A program made the translations under genes and the position numbers. From Nocardioides sp. (lineage in GTDB: Bacteria; Actinomycetota; Actinomycetes; Propionibacteriales; Nocardioidaceae): DNA of 45,074 nt. The notes beneath the pieces are model-generated. The model was not told where the DNA came from. It was given only the letters and a program-made list of their open reading frames with translations, and ran no database searches. Below, one piece after another: positions 32,137 to 40,817 of this stretch (position 1 is its first letter; each line of letters begins with the position of its first letter). The stretch lies in assembly GCF_030655615.1 (NCBI RefSeq), contig NZ_JAURVJ010000205.1, positions 1-45,074 on the forward strand, written 5' to 3'.

Positions 32137-33782
32137 CAGAGGTCCATCAGCGCGCTCGGTCGGAAGCCGTCCCAGCGGGCGAGGAGCGACTCGGGGCGCA
32201 GGAAGTAGTCGAGACCGGGGTCCCAGGTGTGGCCGGAGGCCTGGCGCCGGAGCACGTAGCCGAGGCCGTGGGTGCGATAGACCCGGCCGCCGGCACGGAG
32301 GACCTGGTCGAGCACGTGGGCGTCGACGAAGCGGGGGGCCGGGCGCCAGCCGCCGAGCTCGCGGAGCAGGGTGCGGTCGAGCATCATCGTGCCGCCGGCC
32401 ACGACGGAGCCGTAGTTCTCGCTGGGTCCCCTGCGGCGGACGGTCGCGTCCACCTCCTCGAGGTGGACGAGCTCGGCCGGCATCCCGACGACCTCGGCGC
32501 CGCTGTAGTGGCGGGCCAGCAGCAGGTCGGTGACGACGTCGGGTCCGTACCAGTCGTCGTCGTCCATCTTGAGCACGACGTCGCCCTGCGCCGCGTCGGT
32601 GGCGAGGCGCAGCAGCTCTCCGAAGGAGATGTCGGTGGTCGCCGTCACGATGCTCGTGGCGACACCGCCCAGCTCGGAGGCGGCGTCCACCAGATCGGGA
32701 TCGGGGGTGAACCCGTGGGCGGCGAGCACCAGCTCGACCTCGGCGCCGGGGAGCGTGCGGCGCTGGCGCGTGACCTGGACCAGGGCGTGGGCGAGCAGGT
32801 CGGGCCGCCGGGTCGGCAGCAGGATGCTGACCGACGGAAAGCCGACCGGGCGCACGCGGGCGGTGGTGGCCAGCCCGACGCGTCCGGCGACGAGCGAGTG
32901 GTCCGTGAGCGCGGCCCGCCGCTGACGCACCGACAGCTCCTCGCGGCGCAGCGCGTCGTCGAGGGACACCTCGTCGTCCGTCACCGGCAGCCAGGCCGGT
33001 GGGTCCGCGACGAGGAGCGGGATGCCGCTCATCGCCAGGCCCGCGACCAGGCTGTGGTCGTGGCCCGGCGCCAGCCGCACGCCCTGGGCGTCGCGGAGGT
33101 CGCGCACCAGTGACGGGCTGATCGGGCTGTGCGGGTCGAGGTCGACCACCGGTCGGGTCCACTCGCGACGGAAGCCGATGGGGTTGTAGACGCCCTCGTC
33201 GACCGTCTCGGGCCGGTCGGCCAGCAAGACCGAGACCGGCGCCCGGCCGGTCGCCTCGCTCACCACGGGCGGCGTGGGCGGCTCGACGACGACGTCGGGC
33301 GGGTGCTTGGTCGCCGGGTCGTCGAAGGGCTCCCGCTCCCGGGCGACCCGGAGGCCGCCGTGTCCCCAGGCCGCGGGCGCCGCACCGCGGGCGAGGGCGC
33401 GGAGCACCGGCAGCACCTCGAGGCGCTCGGCGAACTCGATGCGGGTCCAGCCCACCTGGGCCTCGACCACGGCTGGCGGCGGCCAGGCGGGGTCGGGCCG
33501 CAGGGTCAGCACCCGGTCGTGGTCGGCGAGGACGACCCCGACGACCCGGGCCCAGCCGGTCGCGCCCACCCGCAGGACCTGGCGGCGCAGGTCGTCGACG
33601 TCGGTGGCGACCAGCACGACGGTGCGGAAATGACCCTCGGGCTTGTCGTCGGCGACCTCGACGACGGTGGTCTCGTCGGGGGTGTGCTGGAGCTCGACGT
33701 CGCTGAGGACGAGGGCCGGCAGGCGGGCCCCGTCGAGCAGGGTGGCGAGAGCGTCGGCGACGGCGTCGGCAACGTCGGGCAT
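32136..33782 (-). CDS. Glycosyltransferase, paralogue of 27111-28643
   Basis: 548 residues. The C-terminal GT2-like domain opens at FPSVSILLPTRRPDLLAHAL, with VLKMDDDDWYGPDVV as the metal-binding motif and GGTMMLDRTLLRELGGW after it, and ends FRPSALMDL. The N-terminal ~300 residues match no family I recognise but are shared with the last gene of the operon. It is the first gene of the minus-strand glycan operon. ATG 33782 lies six bases after TACCGT on the minus strand, and the same bases form the -10 for the divergent gene. The first and last genes of the operon being paralogues suggests duplication and divergence for two linkages of one glycan. Confidence 0.86.
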   Translation of the reverse strand: MPDVADAVADALATLLDGARLPALVLSDVELQHTPDETTVVEVADDKPEGHFRTVVLVATDVDDLRRQVLRVGATGWARVVGVVLADHDRVLTLRPDPAWPPPAVVEAQVGWTRIEFAERLEVLPVLRALARGAAPAAWGHGGLRVAREREPFDDPATKHPPDVVVEPPTPPVVSEATGRAPVSVLLADRPETVDEGVYNPIGFRREWTRPVVDLDPHSPISPSLVRDLRDAQGVRLAPGHDHSLVAGLAMSGIPLLVADPPAWLPVTDDEVSLDDALRREELSVRQRRAALTDHSLVAGRVGLATTARVRPVGFPSVSILLPTRRPDLLAHALVQVTRQRRTLPGAEVELVLAAHGFTPDPDLVDAASELGGVATSIVTATTDISFGELLRLATDAAQGDVVLKMDDDDWYGPDVVTDLLLARHYSGAEVVGMPAELVHLEEVDATVRRRGPSENYGSVVAGGTMMLDRTLLRELGGWRPAPRFVDAHVLDQVLRAGGRVYRTHGLGYVLRRQASGHTWDPGLDYFLRPESLLARWDGFRPSALMDL

Positions 33783-33787
33783 GCGCC

Positions 33788-33794
33788 TACGGTA
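33788..33794. promoter_or_regulatory. Shared symmetrical -10 element of two divergent genes
   Basis: The 7 bp TACGGTA, within near-palindromic CTACGGTAG, reads TACGGT on the plus strand and TACCGT on the minus strand. Each fits TANNNT and is followed after 7 and 6 bases by GTG 33801 (plus) and ATG 33782 (minus). Only 18 bp separate the two coding regions, so both promoters must overlap here. Confidence 0.6.
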
Positions 33795-33800
33795 GAGCCC

Positions 33801-35579
33801 GTGCTGAGCCCTGAGGACGCCGCAGCGCTCGTGCTGCCCAGCCGGCTCTTCGACGAGGAGTGGTACGCCGGGCTGGTCGGCCGCTCGTTCGCCTCGCGGG
33901 CCGAGGCGGTCGCGCACTGGGTCGCCCAGCCGGGCGACGACGCGCCGCACCCGCTGTTCGAGCCGCTCTGGCTCTATCCCCGGGGCTGGTGGCGGCAGCA
34001 CGCTCCGGACCCGCTCTCCTACTACCTGTCGCGTGCGGAGCGGAAGGGCCGGTCGCCGCACCCGCGCTACCCGCAGGCCGAGCTAGGCCCGCTCGAGGAC
34101 TGGCTGGTCGACCACGAGCCCGCCGAGCTGCTCGCACCGGTCGTCGCGCGCGCCGCCCCGGGCAAGGTCGTGGTGCGCCCGACGAGCGACGACCTGGGTC
34201 AGCTCGTCCGCTGGGCCCGCCACCTGGCGGCCTCCCAGCCCGACGCGACCGTCGACCTCACGCGCCTCGAGGGGGCGGCGGAGCGGACCCTGGCCTCCGT
34301 CGCGGCCGACCTGCCGTCGGTCCACGTCGGGGGCACGCTCCCGGACCGGCACGGTGTGACCGTCACGGTCGACGACGGGGTGGCCCCGCCGCGCTGGCGC
34401 TGGCTCGAGCCGCTGCTCGCCGCGCTCGACCGGCCCGGGGTGTCCGGGGTGCAGCCGGTGCTCGTCGGCGACGACCGCACGATCACCGCTCCGGCACTGC
34501 TCGGGCACCCGGTCTCGTCGCTCGACCGGCTCGACGGGACCGAGCTCGGTGAGCGGTTCCCGGGCGTCGAGGCGCGGCGTGCCGATGCCGGGGAAGCCGC
34601 CGAGGGCGTGCGGGTGCTGACGACGGCGTCGTGGCTGCCCGGCCCGCGCCACGCCGTACCGGCACTGGACGCGCTCCTGCCGACACCGACCGGGCTGCGC
34701 TGGTCGATCGACATCGCGGCCGGCGCGTCCCCGATCGGGCGGCGGTGGGGCGACTGGCACTTCGCGCGGTCCCTGGCCGACGCCCTCGAGCGCCTGGGCC
34801 AGTCGGTCGAGATCGACCACCCCGAGACCCGCGGCCGGGCGACCCGCGCCGAGACCGACGTCGTGCTGGTCGTGCGCGGCCTCGAGCGCGTCGCCCCCCA
34901 GCCCGGTGCGGTCAACCTCCTCTGGGTCATCAGCCACCCTGAGGACGTGACGCCCGAGGAGCTGGCCGGGTTCGACGTCGCCTACGCCGCCGGCACCGCC
35001 TGGGCCGCGCGCCACGGCGTCCGCCCGCTGCTCCAGTGCACCGACACCACGCGGTTCCACCCCGGGGCAGGCGAGGCCGACCCCGCGGGCGGCGCGCTGT
35101 TCGTCGGCAACGCCCGCGGCGGACCCCGGCCGGTCGTCACGGCGGCCCTCGCGGCCGGCGTACCCCTGCGGGTCGTCGGCAGCGGCTGGTCCGAGCACGG
35201 CGTGGAGGTCGCGGCCGACCGGATCGCCAACGAGGACCTGCCCGCGGCCTACGCGACCGCGGGCGTCGTCCTCAACGACCACCACGACGGGATGCGCAGC
35301 GAGGGCTTCGTCTCCAACCGGGTCTTCGACGTGCTGGCCGTCGGCGGCCGGCTGCTCACCGACGAGGTCCCGGGCCTCGCCGACGCCGTCGGGGCCGACG
35401 TCCCGACGTGGCGGACGGACGACGACCTCGCCCGCCTCGCGCGCCCGCCGTACGACGCGTGGCCCGGGCCCGACGAGCGCCGCGCCCTGGCCGAGCGGAT
35501 CGTCGCCGAGCACTCGTTCGACGCCCGCGCGGCCACGTTCCTGGCCGCGGCGCGGGCGCACCTAGACTCCGGCGGGTGA
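33801..35579 (+). CDS. CgeB-like glycosyltransferase (GT-B type)
   Basis: 592 residues. The C-terminal third has the GT-B pattern of CgeB-like glycosyltransferases: VRGLERVAPQPGAVNLLWVISHPEDV, ALFVGNARGGPRPVV, and the donor-site segment VLNDHHDGMRSEGFVSNRVFDVLAVGGRLLTDEV with a typical glutamate. The first ~300 residues are of unknown fold and rich in Trp/Tyr near the start (EEWYAGLVG, WLYPRGWWRQH), seen in other actinobacterial polysaccharide proteins. Start is GTG 33801 (leaderless arrangement). The stop overlaps the GTG of the methyltransferase gene, so the two are coupled. Likely part of the same glycan pathway as the divergent operon. Confidence 0.82.
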   Translation: MLSPEDAAALVLPSRLFDEEWYAGLVGRSFASRAEAVAHWVAQPGDDAPHPLFEPLWLYPRGWWRQHAPDPLSYYLSRAERKGRSPHPRYPQAELGPLEDWLVDHEPAELLAPVVARAAPGKVVVRPTSDDLGQLVRWARHLAASQPDATVDLTRLEGAAERTLASVAADLPSVHVGGTLPDRHGVTVTVDDGVAPPRWRWLEPLLAALDRPGVSGVQPVLVGDDRTITAPALLGHPVSSLDRLDGTELGERFPGVEARRADAGEAAEGVRVLTTASWLPGPRHAVPALDALLPTPTGLRWSIDIAAGASPIGRRWGDWHFARSLADALERLGQSVEIDHPETRGRATRAETDVVLVVRGLERVAPQPGAVNLLWVISHPEDVTPEELAGFDVAYAAGTAWAARHGVRPLLQCTDTTRFHPGAGEADPAGGALFVGNARGGPRPVVTAALAAGVPLRVVGSGWSEHGVEVAADRIANEDLPAAYATAGVVLNDHHDGMRSEGFVSNRVFDVLAVGGRLLTDEVPGLADAVGADVPTWRTDDDLARLARPPYDAWPGPDERRALAERIVAEHSFDARAATFLAAARAHLDSGG

Positions 35580-36295
35580 GCAACGCCCCCCAGCAGCCCG
35601 GCCAGATCACGCCCGACCCCAGCATCCCGCTGCCGCCGCTGCACCTGCGGATGGGCGGCCGGCACTTCAAGCAGGACGCCGACTTCGTCGCCGCCGGGGT
35701 CCGCGACGCCAAGCTGCTCCGCCAGCGCGCCGGGCTCGGCCGCCGCAAGCGCGTCCTCGACTGGGGCTGCGGCGCGGGCCGGCTCGCGGTCGGGATCAAG
35801 CACCTGATCGGCAACGTCGCGGACTACCACGGCGTCGACATCCAGCCCGAGCTGCTCAACTGGGCCAAGGACCACCTCAGCGACGAGCACACGCGGTTCA
35901 CGCTCGTCGACGCCCACAACGCGCGCTACAACCCCGACGGCACGCCGTCCTTCGAGATCCCGGCCGACGACGCCAGCGTCGACGTGCTCTACGCCTACTC
36001 GGTGTTCAGCCACATGCTGACCCACGACCTGGCCGGCTACGGCGCGACCATCGCCCGGATCCTCGCGCCCGACGGGCACGCCTGGATCACGGCGTTCGTC
36101 GAGGAGGACGTCCCCGACTGCGTCGAGAACCCCCCCGACTATCTCAAGCTCGAGTGGTCCGGCGCCCTGCACTGCGTGCGCTACGACCGCCGCTTCCTCG
36201 AGGCCACCCTGTGGGAGGCCGGCCTCGCCGTCGACGAGTTCGTCTACGGCAAGGAGACCGACGGCCAGTCGATGTACGTCCTCCGCAAGCGCTGA
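35576..36295 (+). CDS. Class I SAM-dependent methyltransferase
   Basis: 239 residues. SAM-binding motif I is VLDWGCGAGRLAVGI; DYHGVDIQPELLNWAK gives the acidic residue of motif II; LYAYSVFSHM and LAPDGHAWITAF follow. It resembles methyltransferases of glycan and natural-product clusters that act on sugar hydroxyls or carboxyls. The GTG at 35576 overlaps the preceding stop (GTGA), and a TAGACT element seven bases upstream may give an additional leaderless transcript. Convergent with the GH1 gene, one base between stop codons. Target unknown; methylation of a glycan end or sugar is inferred from context. Confidence 0.88.
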   Translation: MSNAPQQPGQITPDPSIPLPPLHLRMGGRHFKQDADFVAAGVRDAKLLRQRAGLGRRKRVLDWGCGAGRLAVGIKHLIGNVADYHGVDIQPELLNWAKDHLSDEHTRFTLVDAHNARYNPDGTPSFEIPADDASVDVLYAYSVFSHMLTHDLAGYGATIARILAPDGHAWITAFVEEDVPDCVENPPDYLKLEWSGALHCVRYDRRFLEATLWEAGLAVDEFVYGKETDGQSMYVLRKR

Positions 36296-36296
36296 G

Positions 36297-37658
36297 TCAG
36301 CCGCGCGAGCGGATCTGGGCGGCGATGACCTCGGCGTACCACTGGTAGGAGCGCTTGGGGGTGCGGACGAGGGTCTCGAAGTCGACGTGCACGAGGCCGT
36401 AGCGCTGCGAGAGGCCCTCGGCCCACTCGAAGGCGTCGAGGAGCGACCACACGTAGAAGCCGCGTACGTCGACCCCGCGCTCGCACGCGGTGGCGACGGC
36501 GCGCAGGTGGGCGTCGAGGTAGTCGATGCGCAGCTGGTCGTCGACGACGCCGTGCGCGTCGGGCTCCGTGCCGTAGGCCGCCCCGCACTCGGTGATGACG
36601 ATCGGCGGCAGCGCGGCGCGGAAGCGGGCGCGGAAGGTGATCAGCCACTCGCGCAGGGCATCGGGCACGACGGTCCAGCCCCGGTCGGTGCGGGGGTAGC
36701 CGACCATCTCGAAGACCTCGAACGGCAGGTCGGCCTCGTCGGGGGCCGCGGCGATCCGGATCGGGCTGTAGTAGTTGACGCCGTAGAAGTCGAGGGGCTG
36801 GCGGATCGTCGCGAGGTCGCCGGGCTGCACCAGCTCCTCCATCAGCGGGGCGATGTCGACCGGGTAGTGGCCGAGCAGCATCGGCTCGAGGAACATGCCG
36901 TTCCACAGGGAGTCGAAGAGCTTGCCGGCGCCGACGTCGGCGGGGTCCTCGCTGCCGGGCCAGATCGGCGCGTGGTTGTTGGCGCAGCCGACCTCGCGCG
37001 CGCCGGCCGAGCGGAGCGCGGCGACGCCGTGGCCGTGGGCCATCAGCACCTGGTGGCAGACGTGCAGCGCGTCGAAGAGCAGCCGGTGGCCGGGCGCCTG
37101 GGTCCCGAGGCCGTAGCCGAGCATCGCCGCGACGTTGGGCTCGCTCAGCGGCACCCACGCCGGCACCCGGTCGGCCAGCCGCTCGCCGACGACGGCCGCG
37201 TAGTCGCCGAAGGCGTGGGCCGTGGCGGGGTTGAGCCAGCCACCGTCGTCCTCGAGGGCCTGCGGCAGGTCGTGGTGGTAGAGCGTGACCATCGGGTCGA
37301 TGCCCTGCTCGAGCAGGCAGTCGACGAGCCGGTCGTAGAAGTCGAGGCCGGCCGCGTTGACGGGGCCCCGGCCCGACGGCACGACCCGCGACCACGACAC
37401 CGAGAAGCGGTAGGAGCCCACTCCGAGCCGGCCGAGGAGGGCGACGTCCTCCTCGCTGCGGTGGTAGTGGTCGGCGGCCACGTCGCCGGTGCTGCCGTCG
37501 GTGATCCGGCCGGCCTGGTGGCTGAAGGTGTCCCAGATGCTGGGCCCCCGGCCGTCCTCGGCGACGGCACCCTCGACCTGGTAGGCCGCGGTCGCCGCAC
37601 CGAGCACGAAGCCCGGGGGCAGCTGGGGGACGCCGTCGGCGGGGGGAGGCGGCGGCAC
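36297..37658 (-). CDS. Glycoside hydrolase family 1 (beta-glucosidase-like)
   Basis: Retaining beta-glycosidase of about 453 residues, cytosolic, no signal peptide. Family 1 signatures are LPPGFVLGAATAAYQVEGA, GPSIWDTF, SYRFSVSWSRVVPSG and LYHHDLPQALEDDGGWLN. The acid/base motif, usually (T/L)NEP, reads LSEPNVAA, and the nucleophile motif, usually TENG, reads ITECGAAYG. Both glutamates remain but the flanking Asn residues are Ser and Cys, which may alter substrate choice or activity. Near the 5' end GTG 37658 or GTG 37664 are both possible; I choose 37658 because a CATCAT -10 lies seven bases before it. Divergent from the pirin gene. Confidence 0.9.
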   Translation of the reverse strand: MPPPPPADGVPQLPPGFVLGAATAAYQVEGAVAEDGRGPSIWDTFSHQAGRITDGSTGDVAADHYHRSEEDVALLGRLGVGSYRFSVSWSRVVPSGRGPVNAAGLDFYDRLVDCLLEQGIDPMVTLYHHDLPQALEDDGGWLNPATAHAFGDYAAVVGERLADRVPAWVPLSEPNVAAMLGYGLGTQAPGHRLLFDALHVCHQVLMAHGHGVAALRSAGAREVGCANNHAPIWPGSEDPADVGAGKLFDSLWNGMFLEPMLLGHYPVDIAPLMEELVQPGDLATIRQPLDFYGVNYYSPIRIAAAPDEADLPFEVFEMVGYPRTDRGWTVVPDALREWLITFRARFRAALPPIVITECGAAYGTEPDAHGVVDDQLRIDYLDAHLRAVATACERGVDVRGFYVWSLLDAFEWAEGLSQRYGLVHVDFETLVRTPKRSYQWYAEVIAAQIRSRG

Positions 37659-37674
37659 CTGCACAATGATGCCC

Positions 37675-38313
37675 GTGAGCACCGAGATCCGCCGGGGAAC
37701 TGACCGCTTGGTCGATCGCGAGGCCGGACGGCGCACGCAGCACTCGTTCGCCTTCGGGGCGGCCTACGACGCCGACAACCTGCGGTTCGGCCCGATGGTG
37801 TGCCACGACGACCACCTGCTGGGCGACGGTCGCGGCTTCGAGACCCACCGCCACAGTGGTCTGGTCATCGTCACCTACGTCGTCAGCGGCGCCCTCGCAC
37901 ACACCGGCCCCGACGGCACGACGCGGGTCGAGCCCGGTCAGCTCGCGGTGCTCCACACCGGTGACGGCGTCGAGCACAGCGAGGTCGCGGCCGCGCCCCA
38001 GACCCGGTTCGTCCAGGTGTGGCTGACCGCGCCCGACGACCAGCCGGCCGAGCCGTCGTACGACGTCGTCAGCGGCGACACGGTCGAGCCCGTCCCGGGT
38101 GCCCGGCTCGACGTCCTCCGCCTCGGTGGCGGCGAGACGGGCTCGCTGCCGGCCGCACCGCTCTCGCACGTCTACGTCGCCCGCGGCGCGCTGCTCCGCT
38201 CGTCGATGGCCGAGCCGCTGCAGGAGGGCGACGCCTTCCGGTTCACCGACGAGCCCGCCCACGAGGTCACCGCCGGCGTCGCCTCCGAGCTGCTCGTGTG
38301 GTCCTTCGCCTGA
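37675..38313 (+). CDS. Pirin-family cupin protein
   Basis: Bicupin of about 212 residues. The N-terminal cupin shows the metal-site pattern ETHRHSGLVIVTYVVSGALAH followed by the HTGDGVEHSE motif, consistent with His/His/His/Glu metal binding as in pirins and quercetinase-like enzymes. The C-terminal cupin is degenerate (LSHVYVARGALL). Start candidates are ATG 37666, ATG 37669 and GTG 37675; I prefer GTG 37675 because CACAAT (37662-37667) lies seven bases upstream. The promoter must then lie over the GH1 start region. Pirins act as quercetin dioxygenases or regulators; the role here is unknown. Confidence 0.88.
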   Translation: MSTEIRRGTDRLVDREAGRRTQHSFAFGAAYDADNLRFGPMVCHDDHLLGDGRGFETHRHSGLVIVTYVVSGALAHTGPDGTTRVEPGQLAVLHTGDGVEHSEVAAAPQTRFVQVWLTAPDDQPAEPSYDVVSGDTVEPVPGARLDVLRLGGGETGSLPAAPLSHVYVARGALLRSSMAEPLQEGDAFRFTDEPAHEVTAGVASELLVWSFA

Positions 38314-38316
38314 CGG

Positions 38317-39240
38317 TCAGTTGACCGGGCCGACGACGGCCAGCGCGGAGGGCAGCACCTCGACGACGGCGGGAGCGCCGGCGAGGCCCGGGAGCACGCC
38401 CAGCGGCTCGCCGTCGCCACCGACGCTTACCGGGTGACGGGCGTCGGCCGCGACCTCGACCCGGGTGCCGCGGAGCACGGTGACCTCGGGGAGGCCGACG
38501 TGGCGGCCGTCGTAGACCTTCGGAAGGGCGCGCACCAGGGCGAGCTTGTGGGCGGCCTCGATCACCACGACGTCGAGGAGGCCGTCGTCGACGCTGGCGT
38601 CGGGGGCGATCTTCATGCCCTTGCCGTAGTAGGCGGAGTTGGCGACGACGACGCTGGCGGCGGCGTAGTCGCGCGACTCACCGTCGACCGTCACGCGGAA
38701 CCGCGCCGGCTGGTAGGTGGCGATGGCCCGGAGGGCGGCGTAGGGGTACTGCAGGGTCTTGGGCAGGCGGTGCGCACGGTCGACGATCTCGCCGGCGCGG
38801 GCGTCGATGCCGCAGTAGACCGAGCCGGCCACGCGACGGGCGGTGGCGCCCGGTGGGGTCCAGGAGACGAGGTCGACCCGGCGTACGGCGCCCTCGAGCA
38901 GCATCCGGGCCTGGGCCTGCGGCCCGGCGGCGGCGTCGGGCAGGCCGAGCATCCGCGCGAAGTCGTTGCCGCGTCCGGCCGGGAGGACCGCGAGGGTGCC
39001 GCCCACCGTCGAGACCGCGCCGGCGAGCGACGAGAGCATCCCGTCGCCGCCGACCGAGACGACCACGTCACCGCGGGCGACGGCGGCGTCGACGAGGCCC
39101 GCCATGGCCTTGGGTCCGGGCGAGTAGGTGACGTCGACGGTCGCGCCGGCGTCGCGCAGCAGGCGCGCGACCGGGACGACGGCGCCCGGAGCGGCTCCGC
39201 CGCCGGAGGCGGGGTTGACCAGGAAGGAGTAGCTCCTCAT
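38317..39240 (-). CDS. Diacylglycerol kinase-family lipid kinase
   Basis: 307 residues with the DAGK catalytic fold: YSFLVNPASGGGAAPG (the phosphate loop), SVGGDGMLSSLAG (the GGDG nucleotide motif) and LPAGRGNDFARMLGLP. It would phosphorylate diacylglycerol or a related lipid. In M. tuberculosis the corresponding gene of the same gene set, Rv2252, is a DAG kinase implicated in phosphatidylinositol mannoside formation (from memory). The ATG at 39240 overlaps the stop of the flavoprotein gene (ATGA), so the two are co-translated. Convergent with pirin, with only three bases between stops. Confidence 0.92.
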   Translation of the reverse strand: MRSYSFLVNPASGGGAAPGAVVPVARLLRDAGATVDVTYSPGPKAMAGLVDAAVARGDVVVSVGGDGMLSSLAGAVSTVGGTLAVLPAGRGNDFARMLGLPDAAAGPQAQARMLLEGAVRRVDLVSWTPPGATARRVAGSVYCGIDARAGEIVDRAHRLPKTLQYPYAALRAIATYQPARFRVTVDGESRDYAAASVVVANSAYYGKGMKIAPDASVDDGLLDVVVIEAAHKLALVRALPKVYDGRHVGLPEVTVLRGTRVEVAADARHPVSVGGDGEPLGVLPGLAGAPAVVEVLPSALAVVGPVN

Positions 39241-40817
39241 GGGATCAGGACGCCCGGGTTGAGGACGCCGGTCGGGTCGAGGTCGGCCTTGACCGCCCGC
39301 AGCACCGAGCCACCGAGCTCGCCAATCTCGTGGGTCAGCCACGGCTTGTGGTCGGTGCCGACGGCGTGGTGGTGGGTGATCGTGGCGCCGGCGGCGACCA
39401 TCGCGTCGCTGGCGGCGGCCTTGGCGGCGGCCCACTGCGGGAGCGCGTCGGCGTCGGCCTTGACGGCGACGGTGAAGTAGAGCGAGCAGCCGGTCTCGTA
39501 GACGTGCGAGACGTGGCAGAGCACCATCGCGTCGTCGCCGAGCGAGGCGGCCAGGGCGGCCTTGACGTCGGCGTAGAGCCGCGCGCGGTTGCTCCACCAG
39601 GTGGCGGTCTCCGTCGTCTCGACGAGGACGCCGACGTCGAGCATCGAGTCGCGCAGGTAGGGCGCGTCGAAGCGCCCGTGGGCCCACGCGTCGCCCGGAT
39701 CGGTGCCGAGAGCGACGCCGCCGAGGCCCTCGAGCACCGCCGTGACGGCGACCCGCTTGGCCTCGACCGCGGCGGGCTCGCCCTCGTAGCCGGTGATCAT
39801 CAGGCACCCACCCGACTCCGGACCGCCGATGGCGTCCGGCCGCGCCAGGTTGATCGCGGTCTCGTTCTCGTCGCTGAGCCGGATGACCGTCGGCAGCATC
39901 CCGGCCTGGGCCAGCGTGCGCATCGCGTCGGCGCCGGCATCGAAGGACGGCCACCGCCAGCTCTCGTAGACCTTGACCGCCGGCAGCCGGCGGACCCGGA
40001 CGGTCACCTCGGTGATCACGCCGAACGCGCCCTCCGAGCCGAGCACCAGCTGGCGCAGGTCGGGGCCGGCGGCGTTGGCGGGCGACGAGCCGAGCACCCA
40101 CTCGCCCCGCGGCGTCGCGACCCGGAGCCCCATGACCAGGGCGTCGAACCGGCCGTAGCCCGCGCTGCTCTGCCCGCTGGAGCGGGTGGCGGCGAAGCCG
40201 CCGATGGTGGCGTACTCGAACGACTGCGGGAAGTGCCCCAGCGTCAGCCCCTGCTCGGCGAGCAGCGACTCGGCCTCGGGGCCGCGCAGGCCGGGCTCGA
40301 GCGTCGCGGTCATCGAGACGGGGTCGACGGCGACGAGGCGCTTCATCCGCACCAGGTCGAGGCTCACCAGCCCCGCGTAGCCCTCCCGGCGCGCGACCAG
40401 GCCGCCGGTGACCGACGTACCGCCGCCGAAGGGGACGACCGCGACGCGGTGCTCGACGGCCCAGGCGAGGACGGCGGCGACGTCGTCGTGCCCGCCGGGG
40501 CGTACGACGACGTCGGGTGCGTCGGCCAGGTCGCCGGCGCGGGCGCGGAGCAGGTCGGGGGTCGACTTGCCGCGGGTGCGCAGCCGGCGCGTGGTGTCGT
40601 CGGTTAGCACGTGCTGGGCGCCGAGCACGCCGCGGAGCCGCTCGAGCGGACCGGCGTCGAGACCGGACGCCGGCAGCGGCGCCTCGTCGACGGCGGGCCG
40701 CTCGTCGAGGCCGAAGGCGAGCTCGACGAGCCCCCGGGCGGACTCGGGGAGGGCGGCGGCGCGGGCCGGGTCGCCCCAGCGCTGGGGGTGCATCTCGGAC
40801 TGGACGAAGCGCGTCAT
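39237..40817 (-). CDS. FAD-linked oxidase, alkylglycerone-phosphate (alkyl-DHAP) synthase-like
   Basis: 526 residues of the FAD-binding PCMH/VAO type. FAD-binding PFGGGTSVTGGL, the AGPS-like TRSSGQSSAGYGRFDALV, WSNRARLYADVKAAL and the C-terminal HHHAVGTDHKPWL, which contains the conserved histidines of alkyl-DHAP synthases, are present. True AGPS replaces the acyl group of acyl-DHAP by a fatty alcohol to make ether lipids; bacterial homologues mostly lack a proven reaction. Counterpart of M. tuberculosis Rv2251 in a conserved glycerolipid gene set. ATG 40817 lies within the operator palindrome; divergent to TetR. Linked to lipid synthesis by its DAG kinase and GlpD neighbours. Confidence 0.88.
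   Translation of the reverse strand: MTRFVQSEMHPQRWGDPARAAALPESARGLVELAFGLDERPAVDEAPLPASGLDAGPLERLRGVLGAQHVLTDDTTRRLRTRGKSTPDLLRARAGDLADAPDVVVRPGGHDDVAAVLAWAVEHRVAVVPFGGGTSVTGGLVARREGYAGLVSLDLVRMKRLVAVDPVSMTATLEPGLRGPEAESLLAEQGLTLGHFPQSFEYATIGGFAATRSSGQSSAGYGRFDALVMGLRVATPRGEWVLGSSPANAAGPDLRQLVLGSEGAFGVITEVTVRVRRLPAVKVYESWRWPSFDAGADAMRTLAQAGMLPTVIRLSDENETAINLARPDAIGGPESGGCLMITGYEGEPAAVEAKRVAVTAVLEGLGGVALGTDPGDAWAHGRFDAPYLRDSMLDVGVLVETTETATWWSNRARLYADVKAALAASLGDDAMVLCHVSHVYETGCSLYFTVAVKADADALPQWAAAKAAASDAMVAAGATITHHHAVGTDHKPWLTHEIGELGGSVLRAVKADLDPTGVLNPGVLIP

Noticed and set aside
32137..33162. Upstream extension of the GT2 frame that ends at 30628
   Set aside because: It overlaps the preceding glycosyltransferase gene out of frame; the GT2 domain begins just after ATG 32136.
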